Positions 1 to 7,328 are shown, counted from the stretch's first letter. The stretch is DNA of 15,737 nucleotides from Campylobacterales bacterium (GCA_015662615.1 DQTU01000198.1:1-15737), one strand, 5' to 3'. Made by a program: numbers and translations. Notes: generated by a model not told the origin, from the sequence alone.

Positions 1-414
1 GCAGGTCCCGTTGCACCAAACCCAGCAGAACCGTTGATAAGCCATAAGTTTAGAATGCTTATGGGTACTTTAATGGATAAGTATGAATATATCGTTATAG
101 ATACATCACCAATAGGACTTATCAGTGATGCAAATACACTTTTAGAGTATATCGATCTTATGCTGCTTGTCATCAGAGCCAACTACACAGAAAAAGGTCT
201 TATCAAAGAGTTTAGTAAAATGATAGAAGAGAAAAATATCCAATCTGTCGGCTTGATCTTAAACGGTGCAACGCAAGAGAAAAGATCAGGCTATACCCAA
301 ACAATAATCAGTTCCAAATATATCATTATCAATGGTAGTGGGAATCCCCACAAAATTTATCCCAAAATCCTCATAAAATTGACCAAATGCACGAAACAAT
401 CTATCTCCGCCTAA
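1..414 (+). CDS. C-terminal part of a Wzc/CapB-type tyrosine autokinase (BY-kinase), 5' partial, 3' end chimeric
   Basis: The reading frame is open from base 1, so the gene starts outside the window. The first codons give GPVAPNPAEPL, matching the (S)GPxPPNPxELL stretch of BY-kinases. YIVIDTSPIGLISDA (from about base 88) is the Walker B-like strand, followed by LMLLVIRANYTEKG and VGLILNGATQEKRSGY, the end of the P-loop fold. These kinases are membrane-anchored and control chain length and export of capsule or exopolysaccharide by cycles of tyrosine autophosphorylation. Family members end in a tyrosine-rich tail soon after this point. Here homology stops at about base 294, and the frame continues for roughly 40 codons through the antisense strand of a pfkA remnant before TAA at 412-414. 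The last 40 residues are therefore not a natural kinase tail. Family assignment is good; the true 3' end has been lost or scrambled. Confidence 0.8.
   Translation, partial: AGPVAPNPAEPLISHKFRMLMGTLMDKYEYIVIDTSPIGLISDANTLLEYIDLMLLVIRANYTEKGLIKEFSKMIEEKNIQSVGLILNGATQEKRSGYTQTIISSKYIIINGSGNPHKIYPKILIKLTKCTKQSISA
286..297. other. Rearrangement junction between the autokinase gene and the antisense pfkA remnant
   Basis: Kinase homology on the plus strand ends with SGY at 286-294. Phosphofructokinase homology on the minus strand is good to GTDYCLGIA, ending at 289. The two homologies therefore meet or overlap within about a dozen bases. Neither gene has its natural 3' end. This fits a deletion or inversion endpoint, perhaps at short shared sequence, or a chimeric assembly join. 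The exact breakpoint cannot be fixed without an intact relative. Confidence 0.6.
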
Positions 415-708
415 AACGACAATCTTTTCAATTTCTAAAGCTTGAAGATTTTCATATGCCTTTTTTCGGTAATCATATTCAAAAAATCTTTTTGATCTTG
501 AAGAACGAAGTATGGTATCTCCTTTATGCACAATACCAGATACATTGCTATGAGTCGCCAACTGTATATTATTATCGATTAATCCCTCAAGCCCATCATA
601 GATCAGATAAGGTCTCTTGCCAAGTTCCAAAGCTCTCTCTACAAAAGTTTTGATTGCAGGATTTATACCGGCTGCATCCCCGCCTCAACACATGATCGCT
701 ATTGCCAT
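289..708 (-). pseudogene. pfkA: Truncated, nonsense-mutated 6-phosphofructokinase remnant
   Basis: Reading from ATG at 708-706 gives MAIAIMC, a TGA stop at 687-685, then GGDAAGINPAIKTF. This is the SGGDxxGMN nucleotide-binding start of phosphofructokinase, with the conserved Ser codon (probably TCA) turned into TGA. The frame then stays open and carries GIVHKGDTILRSSRSKRFF, VVLGGDRLFRAF and GIPTTIDNDIFGTDYCLGIA. Intact enzymes have GGT and GGDGS where this copy has GDT and GGDRL, so catalytic motifs have also drifted. Only about 140 of the usual 320 or more codons remain; the rest is replaced by the autokinase gene. The enzyme would phosphorylate fructose-6-phosphate in glycolysis, but this copy cannot. 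Its start overlaps the end of cca by 10 bases, suggesting the pair was once co-translated. The stop alone could be a sequencing error; together with truncation and motif loss it looks like real decay. Confidence 0.85.
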
Positions 709-1880
709 AAACTTTTCTCTTTTACCCTATTTAATGCATCTTCTTTATTCACAATTTCTCCTCTTATCTGCAACTCATAAACCAAACTCAATATCTTTGA
801 AAACTTTTCAGAAGGCTTATGCCCCAATGCAATAAGATCTCTTCCTTGAAGCAACTCTTTGGGGGGATGTTTATCTACACCCAACCTTTTTGCATTTACC
901 AAAAGTAACTCATTTTCACAAATCATGGATAACTCTTCTATACTAACTTTTGTTGATAATCTTCTAATCTCTATATCGTCCAAAAGTTTAGTTTGTGATA
1001 CTTTTTGATAAGCCTTAACCAAAGCTTTTACAGATTTTACAAGATTTATCTCATCACTTAATCGTAAAATGAAATGCTCTACTCTCTCTTGCTCCAAATG
1101 TAAAGTCAAAATAGCCAACATGAGTTTAATATTTTTAGGAGATTGCATCTTATCTAATTTAGCCCAATTCATAGATAACTCTGGAAAATATCTAAGTACA
1201 TTAAGTTCTTTCAAAAGATCAAACCCTATAGAGGGTTTTTTGGCTTTTAAAAGCAGTTTTTTAATCTCTTCAAAAACACGCTCTTTTGGCAACTCCTCAA
1301 GCACACCCTGCTCTACCATAGCAATACAAAGTTTTTTAGTTTTCTCAGCCATCTTATACTCTAATCTCGCACAAAATTGAATCCCACGATAAACTCGCAA
1401 CGGATCTTCTACAAATGTTTTATCATCGATATGCCTTAAAACTTTCTTTTTCATATCACTCATTCCACCAAAGGGGTCTAAAAACTCTTGTTTCTCTATA
1501 TCATAACCCATTGCATTTATCGTAAAATCACGCCTTTTTGCAGCTTCCTCATAGCTCATAAAGCCATCACTAACGATATCAAAACCTTTATGCCCTACTC
1601 CACTTTTAGTTTCCCTCCTTGGAAATGCGAAATCATACTCTTTTCCCTTATAGACAAACTTTAAAACCCCAAAACTTTTTCCAACAAGCTTTACTTTTCC
1701 ATACGCTTTTAAAAGTGATTCTAACGCATCGATAGTAGATAATCCATAAACTTCAATATCATAATCTTTGATAGACTTTTGTAAAAAATGATCACGAACA
1801 CTTCCACCAATGATGATGGCTTTTGCATTTAAAGTATTTAACTTGTCTGATATTTCTTGGAGGATTTTAGGTATTTTCAT
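699..1880 (-). CDS. cca: CCA-adding tRNA nucleotidyltransferase / poly(A) polymerase family
   Basis: This is a 393-residue class II nucleotidyltransferase of the CCA/poly(A) polymerase superfamily, which adds or repairs the 3'-CCA of tRNAs using CTP and ATP without a template. Numbering from ATG at 1880, GGSVRD (25-30) binds the nucleotide, and KDYDIEVYG (38-46) carries the metal-binding pair D39 and D41. RRDFTINAM (116-124) and EDPLRVYRGIQFCARL (158-173) are the following family motifs, including the EDxxR base-recognition motif. The C-terminal half is helical, with no clear HD phosphohydrolase motif. An in-frame GTG at 1892 would add four residues, but neither start has a strong Shine-Dalgarno, and ATG fits the usual N-terminus better. 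The gene follows the DUF5615 gene closely and its end overlaps the pfkA remnant. CCA-adding versus A-adding specificity cannot be told by eye; CCA-adding is the default. Confidence 0.92.
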   Translation of the reverse strand: MKIPKILQEISDKLNTLNAKAIIIGGSVRDHFLQKSIKDYDIEVYGLSTIDALESLLKAYGKVKLVGKSFGVLKFVYKGKEYDFAFPRRETKSGVGHKGFDIVSDGFMSYEEAAKRRDFTINAMGYDIEKQEFLDPFGGMSDMKKKVLRHIDDKTFVEDPLRVYRGIQFCARLEYKMAEKTKKLCIAMVEQGVLEELPKERVFEEIKKLLLKAKKPSIGFDLLKELNVLRYFPELSMNWAKLDKMQSPKNIKLMLAILTLHLEQERVEHFILRLSDEINLVKSVKALVKAYQKVSQTKLLDDIEIRRLSTKVSIEELSMICENELLLVNAKRLGVDKHPPKELLQGRDLIALGHKPSEKFSKILSLVYELQIRGEIVNKEDALNRVKEKSLWQ

Positions 1881-1891
1881 AAGGTTATGCA

Positions 1892-2215
1892 CTATAAAGG
1901 TATATGTACAATTGAACCTGCTGTAATAGTTTGGATAGTCTCTTGTAACACTTTTTCAAAATGTTCCAAATCTGCAAAACGATTAGAAACTGCACGAATA
2001 ATAATGGTTCCAAACACTTTATTTTTAAACTGTTGTTGATACTCTATATTGCCGTCTATTGTGATAAAAACATCTATATTTCGTTTATCTAGCTCTTTTA
2101 AAAGTTCACTATTTTTGTATCCTCCTAAACCTATTTGAGGTACTGTATGCACATCATCTTCTGAGAAAAAACGAATTAGTCTTTTTGGAAGACATTCATC
2201 TACGATAATTTTCAT
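1892..2215 (-). CDS. DUF5615 PIN-like protein, probable toxin of a two-gene module
   Basis: This 107-residue protein matches the DUF5615 (Mut7-C/PIN-like) family: IIVDECLPKRL at the N-terminus with D6 and E7, VHTVPQIGLGGYKNSELL with N35, and DVFITIDGNIEYQQQ with D54. Such acidic residues are where PIN-fold nucleases bind metal, so an RNase-like toxin role is likely but not shown. The start lies 4 bases after the end of the DUF433 gene, the usual antitoxin-toxin order for this pair, so the two are surely co-transcribed. The length and the ending (SIVHIPL) look natural, and I see no lesion. Its stop lies only 11 bases from the cca ATG, so the module is wedged tightly into a housekeeping gene run. 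Confidence 0.82.
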   Translation of the reverse strand: MKIIVDECLPKRLIRFFSEDDVHTVPQIGLGGYKNSELLKELDKRNIDVFITIDGNIEYQQQFKNKVFGTIIIRAVSNRFADLEHFEKVLQETIQTITAGSIVHIPL

Positions 2216-2219
2216 CTAT

Positions 2220-2429
2220 TTATGCAGCTTGACTATTTTCGATTGCCACTTCAGCACTTTGCAATATATGTCGTACTTGTTCAAAAGAAACTGTTGGAAA
2301 ATCTTCTAAAAAATCTTTTGTACTATCACCTGCAACTAAATAATCAAAAAGGTTACGAACAGGCACTCTTGTACCTTTAAATACAAATACTCCATTGAGT
2401 ACATCTTTGTTACTCTCCACTGTAGACAT
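2220..2429 (-). CDS. DUF433 family protein, probable antitoxin
   Basis: This 69-residue protein carries the DUF433 signature: N-terminal DVLNGVFVFKGTRVPVRNLFDYL, then a helix-turn-helix-like part with FLEDFPTVSFEQVRHIL. Family members commonly read GxPxIxGTRIxV and LxxFPxLxxxxVxAAL. These proteins are generally found upstream of DUF5615 PIN-like proteins and are thought to neutralise them and bind the module's own promoter. The ATG at 2429 is preceded by a good GGAG Shine-Dalgarno at 2434-2437. No private promoter stands out in the 23 bases separating it from the AEC permease, so it may depend on upstream transcription or use a promoter inside that gene. Function is inferred from family and gene order. 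Confidence 0.8.
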   Translation of the reverse strand: MSTVESNKDVLNGVFVFKGTRVPVRNLFDYLVAGDSTKDFLEDFPTVSFEQVRHILQSAEVAIENSQAA

Positions 2430-2452
2430 ATCGGCTCCTTTATAATGATGTT

Positions 2453-3361
2453 TTAATTATAGCGAAATAAAAATCCCACAACACCAAAAAGATAAAACAG
2501 AAACAGTACAGAAGTTGCAAATATCAAAAATGCTACTTGTATCGGCTTGCAATCATAAAGTGAGGCAAGGTTAACATTCATGACAGCTAGTGGAACTAAA
2601 AGCTCTAAAAGTATGACATTATAGACAAGGTCATCAAGTTCAAAAAGCCTAAGTATCAAAATTGAGATCAAAGGAATAAGGAGAAACTTCACAACCATCA
2701 CAAAATTAAAAAGCTTCCAATCTATCTCTTTGTACACCACGCCATAAAGATACATGCCAAAGATAGCAAGTTGGATTACCATGGTGGCATAGGCTCCCAT
2801 CTCCATGGGAAGTAGAATCTCTGGTGGAACTTTAAACCCTGCGTAATTAAATCCTATTGCTAAAAATGCAAACCAGATAACTGGCAATTTAAAGATATTT
2901 TTCAAAGACTCATTAACAGAGTAACTACCTCGTCCATAGAAATAAACACCCACGATATAAACTAAAAAAACATTTACTAAATTGATAATGCTTGTGTAGA
3001 TGATAGACTCTGTGCCAAAAAGTGCGATACCGAGAGGAATTCCTAAATTTCCAGTATTTCCTACGATACTTGCAACTGTAGCGATAGAACGCTCTTTTTG
3101 CTCTTTAAAAAGTAGATGGGAAAATAGAAAACTTACAGCCAAAGCACAAGCCATAACAAGCATAAAAATAAGTGGTGCAGTTAAGACAGATGCATCAATC
3201 TCTTTTGTGGTCAATCCCCAAAAAACGAGTATGGGCTGTAGAAAGTAGATGGAGAAAAGAACAAGCGTCTTTTCATCCATTTTCTCTTGGAAAATTTTCT
3301 TTGCAAGATACCCTAAAAGGATAAAAAAGTAAATTCCTCCAAGAGAGAGAATAAGACTCAT
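2453..3361 (-). CDS. AEC (auxin efflux carrier) family permease
   Basis: This 302-residue protein is almost wholly hydrophobic, with about ten predicted membrane spans in two groups of five split by a short polar stretch near the middle. The N-terminal ILSLGGIYFFILLGYLAKK and the GNTGNLGIPLG motif around residues 102-112 are typical of the AEC family in bacteria, which move small organic anions such as malate or malonate across the inner membrane. The substrate cannot be read from the sequence. The start codon follows the stop of the small acidic gene directly (TAGATG), so translation is probably coupled. It appears full length. Confidence 0.88.
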   Translation of the reverse strand: MSLILSLGGIYFFILLGYLAKKIFQEKMDEKTLVLFSIYFLQPILVFWGLTTKEIDASVLTAPLIFMLVMACALAVSFLFSHLLFKEQKERSIATVASIVGNTGNLGIPLGIALFGTESIIYTSIINLVNVFLVYIVGVYFYGRGSYSVNESLKNIFKLPVIWFAFLAIGFNYAGFKVPPEILLPMEMGAYATMVIQLAIFGMYLYGVVYKEIDWKLFNFVMVVKFLLIPLISILILRLFELDDLVYNVILLELLVPLAVMNVNLASLYDCKPIQVAFLIFATSVLFLFYLFGVVGFLFRYN

Positions 3362-3595
3362 CTATTCAAATAGTTCAGACTTATTACTCTTTAAATGCTC
3401 AACTGCTTCTATGATCTCTTTGTATCCCATCTCACCATCATCATCTTCAAACACATCATCAAGACCATCGATATATGCTTTAACCGCTTCTTCAAGATTT
3501 CCCTCTTTAACACCTGCAAAATGAAGTGTCGCCTCTAACATATCTGCCAAATGGATCGTTAAATCCTCTATCTCGTTCTCTAACTCTTTACTCAT
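3362..3595 (-). CDS. Small acidic hypothetical protein
   Basis: I do not recognise this 77-residue protein. It is strongly acidic, including the cluster DDVFEDDDGEMG in its C-terminal half, and looks helical, with no Cys, no membrane segment and no signal peptide. The ATG at 3595 overlaps the end of the DHH phosphoesterase gene by 8 bases and has a clear AGGAG site inside that gene, so it is really translated and coupled to its neighbour. It ends directly before the AEC permease. Tight coupling suggests a role linked to the DHH enzyme (for example a partner or regulator), but that is only a guess from position. Confidence 0.7.
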   Translation of the reverse strand: MSKELENEIEDLTIHLADMLEATLHFAGVKEGNLEEAVKAYIDGLDDVFEDDDGEMGYKEIIEAVEHLKSNKSELFE

Positions 3596-4616
3596 AATTC
3601 TCTCCTATTGTCATAATATCTTGCACTTGCTCTTTAACCACATCATATATAAATGAGTCTTTAAAGTCATCAAACCGTCCGCCACTTGCATTAGCATGAC
3701 CACCACCATTAAATAGTTTTTTAGCGATCATACTGACATCTGCTTTGTTATTTGCTCTCATGCTGATGTTTTTACGCCCATTGATATCCATAAAAAAATC
3801 AAAATCAGGATTTTTCACTAAAAACTCATTTCCAATAATCGAAGTATTTCCTATCGAATAGGTTAATATACCACGATATCCATTGTAAGTCACACTAAGT
3901 TCATCTCGTTTTTCAGTCAACATCTTGACCACAAAATGAGACACCAAATTTTCTAAAGTATTATCTTCTTCTTCTCTAAAAAAACTTTTTTTCAAACCAT
4001 GAATACTATCATCCAACACAATATGTGCATTTTCAACACTCAAATACTCTTGTGCATTTTCAAGTAAATCAAAGATATAGTCACTATTTGTCTCATTGAA
4101 TAGTATACGATTGACTTCTCTAGCCCCTGAAACAATCCTCATATAAACTTTTCCAAGTTCAAAATACTCACTATCACTTAACCAAATATCTACAGCGTTT
4201 ACAACATCAACATACTTTTCCATCGAAGAGATATCATAACCCTTTTCTAAAAAATAGTCATAAGTTATCTTTGTCGCACATCGTTTAACATCTAAATGAT
4301 ACCAGTCATATTTTGCAGCGCAATCAGCCCCGGTTTTATGATGGTCAAGTAGTAATATATCTATATTTTTTATCGACTCATCCACCATTTTAACGAGTTT
4401 TTTAGCTTGTTGAAGGGTTAAATTCAGATCCGTAATAAGAACAAGGTTTTCACCATGGATATCTCTCTCAATATCCCTAATTATTTGTTCTAATCTCTGA
4501 TCAATCTCTTTTCCATAATTTGAGTTATAATAATTTATCTGCTCAAAACACCTCTTGGTAATCAATTGACAACTATAACCATCCAAGTCAATATGTGACA
4601 GATGAAAAACTTTCAT
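3588..4616 (-). CDS. DHH/DHHA1 family phosphoesterase
   Basis: This 342-residue protein has the full DHH superfamily set: HIDLDGYS (8-15) with D10 and D12, VLITDLNL with D63, the namesake DHH at 91-93, VVNAVDIW with D143, and a C-terminal DHHA1 substrate-binding motif GGGHANASGG at 304-313. These aspartates and histidines bind two Mn or Mg ions. Relatives hydrolyse short oligoribonucleotides, pAp, or cyclic-dinucleotide breakdown products such as pGpG; which one applies here cannot be decided. The divergent size of about 340 residues is near the nanoRNase group. Its Shine-Dalgarno AGGAG overlaps the TAG of flhA (TAGGAG at 4622-4627), 5 bases from the ATG, so translation is coupled to flhA. 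Confidence 0.88.
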   Translation of the reverse strand: MKVFHLSHIDLDGYSCQLITKRCFEQINYYNSNYGKEIDQRLEQIIRDIERDIHGENLVLITDLNLTLQQAKKLVKMVDESIKNIDILLLDHHKTGADCAAKYDWYHLDVKRCATKITYDYFLEKGYDISSMEKYVDVVNAVDIWLSDSEYFELGKVYMRIVSGAREVNRILFNETNSDYIFDLLENAQEYLSVENAHIVLDDSIHGLKKSFFREEEDNTLENLVSHFVVKMLTEKRDELSVTYNGYRGILTYSIGNTSIIGNEFLVKNPDFDFFMDINGRKNISMRANNKADVSMIAKKLFNGGGHANASGGRFDDFKDSFIYDVVKEQVQDIMTIGENYE

Positions 4617-4624
4617 TAATTCTC

Positions 4625-6781
4625 CTAAAGTTCAGGTACATCTACCGAAGCCAATACCTCAAACTGTGTTGTTGGATCTACTTCAGCATGAGAGAGAACA
4701 ACCACATCTAGATTAAATTTGACAAAAATTTCCGCCAAAGATTTTCGAAGATTTGGATCAACGATTAAAATCACAGGAGCAACTCCTGTTTGTAAAATTT
4801 TAGTCGCTTCATCACTCACTTTTTGTACTAGTGAGTTTATCTGACCTATGTTTAAAAGAAGGTCTTTTAATCCCTCTTTCTCTTGCAAATGTTCAAGAAG
4901 TTTTTGCTCAGTGGGTGCAGCAAAAGTCATAAGTTTTAAAGTACCATCATCACTTTTGTATAGTTTTGTAATGATACGGGAAAGTTTTGCTCTAACTTGT
5001 TCAACTATGATATCACTATTTTTGGTAACCTCAGCGACATCACTAACAGTCTCTAATATCGTAAGCATATCTTTGATAGGAATTTTTTCAGCTAACAGTT
5101 CTCTCAAAACCCTCTGAATCAGCCCAGTACTAGCCACTTTTTGTACATCTTCAATCACAACAGGATGACTCTTTTTGACATTTTCCATTAACTCATTAAC
5201 ATCTTGACGTGTGAGTAACTCTTGTGCGTATTTTTTGACTAACTCACTAATGTGTGTAGATATAACCGTAGAAGGATCCACAACGGTATACCCCTTGGTA
5301 ATCGCTTCCTCTTTATCAATCTTATCCACCCAAATCGCATCCAATCCAAATGCCGGCTCTTTAGTCTTAACGCCCTGCATCTCTTCACTTACTAATCCAC
5401 TATCCATCGCCATGAATTTTTCAGGATAGATCTCTCCATGTCCAATATCCACACCTTTTAAAAGAAGTTGATAATGGTTTGGTCCTAAATGTAAATTATC
5501 TCTTATTCGTAGCTGCGGGATTAAAAACCCAAAATCCGTCGCAATTTTTCGCCTCATACTTTTAATCCGCTCTAACAAATCCCCTTGCATGGCTGGATCT
5601 GCAAGTCGAATAAGTTGATATCCAAGCTCTAACTCTAAAACTTCCTGTTTTAAAATATCTTCTAAGGCTTTCTCCTCTTCTTCTCTAAGCTCAGTCGCGG
5701 ACTTTTTCTGTGCTTCTCCCTCTTTTTCAGCCTCTTGTTCCATACTCACTTCCGTAGGTTCAAGCGCTCCCTCATCAGAGACTTTGATAAAATACCCCAT
5801 GACCAAAAATATAAGCCCAACAAAACCAAGTGAAAAAGTTGGAAGACCAGGAACCATTGCAAACATCATCAAGATAAACCCAACGATAAAAAGCGTTTTA
5901 TAATCATTCAGAAGTTGGTTTACCGCAGCATCAGCAAAACCCTCTCCACCTTTGTTACTTCTTGTGATGGTGATACCCGTAGCCGTTGACATGATAAGCG
6001 CTGGAAGTTGAGAAACCAAACCATCACCAATAGTTAGTATCGTAAATGTAGCCGCACTATCACCTGCACTCATGTCATGTTGAAACATACCAATTAAAAA
6101 ACCACCAGTAAGATTGATAAGTGTGATGATGATACCCGCAACCGCATCACCTTTTACAAACTTACTCGAACCATCCATGGCTCCGTAAAAGTTTGCCTCT
6201 TGAAGAATTGCTTCTCTTCTCTCTCTGGCTGCACTCTCATCAATCAAGCCAGCATTTAAATCCGCATCAATCGCCATCTGCTTACCTGGCATCGCATCAA
6301 GTGTAAACCTAGCTGCAACCTCTGCAACTCTAGTCGAACCTTTGGTAATAACCATAAAGTTAATCAAAACTAATATGATAAAAACAATCACACCGATAAC
6401 ATAATTTCCACCCACAACAAATTGACCAAATGAGCTGATAATATCACTCACAGCATCAGGACCATTATGCCCTTCAGAGAGAATCATCCTTGTAGTTGCA
6501 ATGTTTAGTGAAAGTCTAAAAAGTGTGACGATGAGGATTAGTGTGGGAAAAGTTGTCAAATCTGTAGGTTTTGGAACATACAAAGAGATCATCAAAATCA
6601 AAACAGAAAGTGCAAGAGAAATAGTCAGGAAAAAATCTAAAATTACACTAGGAAGTGGTACGATAATAATCGCTATAATTGCGATTACAAAAAAGACCAT
6701 CGTTAAATCTTTGGACTTTGCAAGAGGTGCGAGCAGTTTTAAAACTGTGCCTTGCATACCAGCACTTTTCCCTGTAGCCAA
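4625..6781 (-). CDS. flhA: Flagellar export gate protein FlhA
   Basis: This 718-residue protein is FlhA, the large inner-membrane part of the flagellar type III export apparatus, which forms a cytoplasmic nonamer that docks chaperone-substrate complexes and uses the proton motive force. The N-terminal half holds about eight membrane spans, with TLFRLSLNIATTRMIL (86-101) and the FHIPEP-family signature RVAEVAARFTLDAMPGKQMA (151-170). The soluble C-terminal domain starts at about residue 350 after an acidic linker rich in Glu. It is full length. The start is TTG at 6781, supported by AAGGA with a short spacer. The next Met at residue 9 lacks such a site. The Shine-Dalgarno is inside a hairpin (see 6784-6815). 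The gene lies between a Rrf2 regulator and a DHH phosphoesterase gene; no other flagellar gene is visible in the window. Confidence 0.97.
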   Translation of the reverse strand: MATGKSAGMQGTVLKLLAPLAKSKDLTMVFFVIAIIAIIIVPLPSVILDFFLTISLALSVLILMISLYVPKPTDLTTFPTLILIVTLFRLSLNIATTRMILSEGHNGPDAVSDIISSFGQFVVGGNYVIGVIVFIILVLINFMVITKGSTRVAEVAARFTLDAMPGKQMAIDADLNAGLIDESAARERREAILQEANFYGAMDGSSKFVKGDAVAGIIITLINLTGGFLIGMFQHDMSAGDSAATFTILTIGDGLVSQLPALIMSTATGITITRSNKGGEGFADAAVNQLLNDYKTLFIVGFILMMFAMVPGLPTFSLGFVGLIFLVMGYFIKVSDEGALEPTEVSMEQEAEKEGEAQKKSATELREEEEKALEDILKQEVLELELGYQLIRLADPAMQGDLLERIKSMRRKIATDFGFLIPQLRIRDNLHLGPNHYQLLLKGVDIGHGEIYPEKFMAMDSGLVSEEMQGVKTKEPAFGLDAIWVDKIDKEEAITKGYTVVDPSTVISTHISELVKKYAQELLTRQDVNELMENVKKSHPVVIEDVQKVASTGLIQRVLRELLAEKIPIKDMLTILETVSDVAEVTKNSDIIVEQVRAKLSRIITKLYKSDDGTLKLMTFAAPTEQKLLEHLQEKEGLKDLLLNIGQINSLVQKVSDEATKILQTGVAPVILIVDPNLRKSLAEIFVKFNLDVVVLSHAEVDPTTQFEVLASVDVPEL

Positions 6782-6783
6782 GA

Positions 6784-6815
6784 TAATCCTTAAAGATATT
6801 TATCTTTAGGATAAT
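6784..6815 (-). promoter_or_regulatory. Hairpin enclosing the flhA ribosome binding site
   Basis: In the transcript (minus strand) the arm ATTATCCTAAAGATA is followed by a two-base loop and TATCTTTAAGGATTA, which pairs along its whole length except for one bulged base. The second arm contains the AAGGA that serves the TTG start of flhA three bases after the hairpin ends at 6784. The rrf2 stop codon (6817-6819) lies two bases before the first arm. The structure fills almost the entire intergenic gap. No U-tract follows, so it is not a terminator. A translational control element is the plain reading; the trigger (temperature, translation of rrf2, an RNA-binding protein) is unknown. Confidence 0.6.
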
Positions 6816-6816
6816 A

Positions 6817-7215
6817 TCATAAAATATCTTTTAGTGTCATCTCCGCTAAAAACTCATCTATTTTATTTTGAAACTTATTTAAAAATGGCCAGATCATACA
6901 AAACTCACCTTTTCCAGAAGGACAATGACTTGCCTCTTGCGCACATTCAAAAACTACAATAGGTTTTTTCTCTGCAATCTCTATCACTCGTTTTATCGAT
7001 ATATCTTCAGGCTTTTGATTTAGAGTAAATCCACCTTTAGCACCTTTGTAGGATTTTAAAATCCCCTCACGAGCCAATCCTTGAAGCACTTTTGCCAAAA
7101 AACTTCTTGAAATATTCAATCGTTTTGAGAGTGTATCTACATCTTCAGGAGCACTTTGTCTAGCAATCAGAATCAATGAGAGCATGGCATATTCACTTGC
7201 TTTTGTCAGTAACAT
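6817..7215 (-). CDS. Rrf2 family transcriptional regulator with three-cysteine cluster motif
   Basis: This 132-residue protein is a typical Rrf2-type winged helix-turn-helix regulator. MLLTKASEYAMLSLILIA opens the fold, LSKRLNISRSFLAKVLQGL (29-47) is the recognition region, and GAKGGFTLN is the wing. C91, C98 and C106 (spacing CX6CX7C) sit where IscR and NsrR bind an iron-sulfur cluster, so it probably senses redox state, oxygen, nitric oxide or iron-sulfur supply. The target is unknown; autoregulation is common in the family. The gene lies 35 bases upstream of flhA in the same direction, an arrangement I recall from Campylobacter (Cj0883c-flhA). ATG at 7215 has an AGGAG site 4 bases upstream. 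Confidence 0.93.
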   Translation of the reverse strand: MLLTKASEYAMLSLILIARQSAPEDVDTLSKRLNISRSFLAKVLQGLAREGILKSYKGAKGGFTLNQKPEDISIKRVIEIAEKKPIVVFECAQEASHCPSGKGEFCMIWPFLNKFQNKIDEFLAEMTLKDIL

Positions 7216-7219
7216 ATGA

Positions 7220-7252
7220 CTCCTATTTCCTATTAATAAGGCTATTATTATC
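7220..7252 (-). promoter_or_regulatory. Candidate rrf2-flhA promoter with AT-rich palindrome at the start site
   Basis: On the minus strand a GATAAT -10-like hexamer (7252-7247) would start transcription near 7240 and give a leader of about 25 bases with AGGAG at 7224-7220. Over the predicted start lies CCTTATTAATAGG (7241-7229), whose core TATTAATA is a perfect palindrome flanked by CC and GG arms. That is a plausible Rrf2 operator for autoregulation, but AT-rich palindromes arise easily by chance. Confidence 0.25.
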
Positions 7253-7328
7253 TTAATTGTAACTAAAAAATATTAAACATCTATTATCAACAAAGTTTTA
7301 TACCATTAATTATAAGTTTTTTTATATT

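Noticed and set aside
387..653. Plus-strand ORF of 88 residues
   Set aside because: It is the antisense shadow of the pfkA remnant, which shows clear family motifs on the other strand.
685..687. In-frame TGA in pfkA as selenocysteine or other recoding
   Set aside because: The position is the conserved Ser of the SGGD motif, not a redox Cys site. No SECIS-like hairpin was evident after it, and the gene has further inactivating changes and a truncation.
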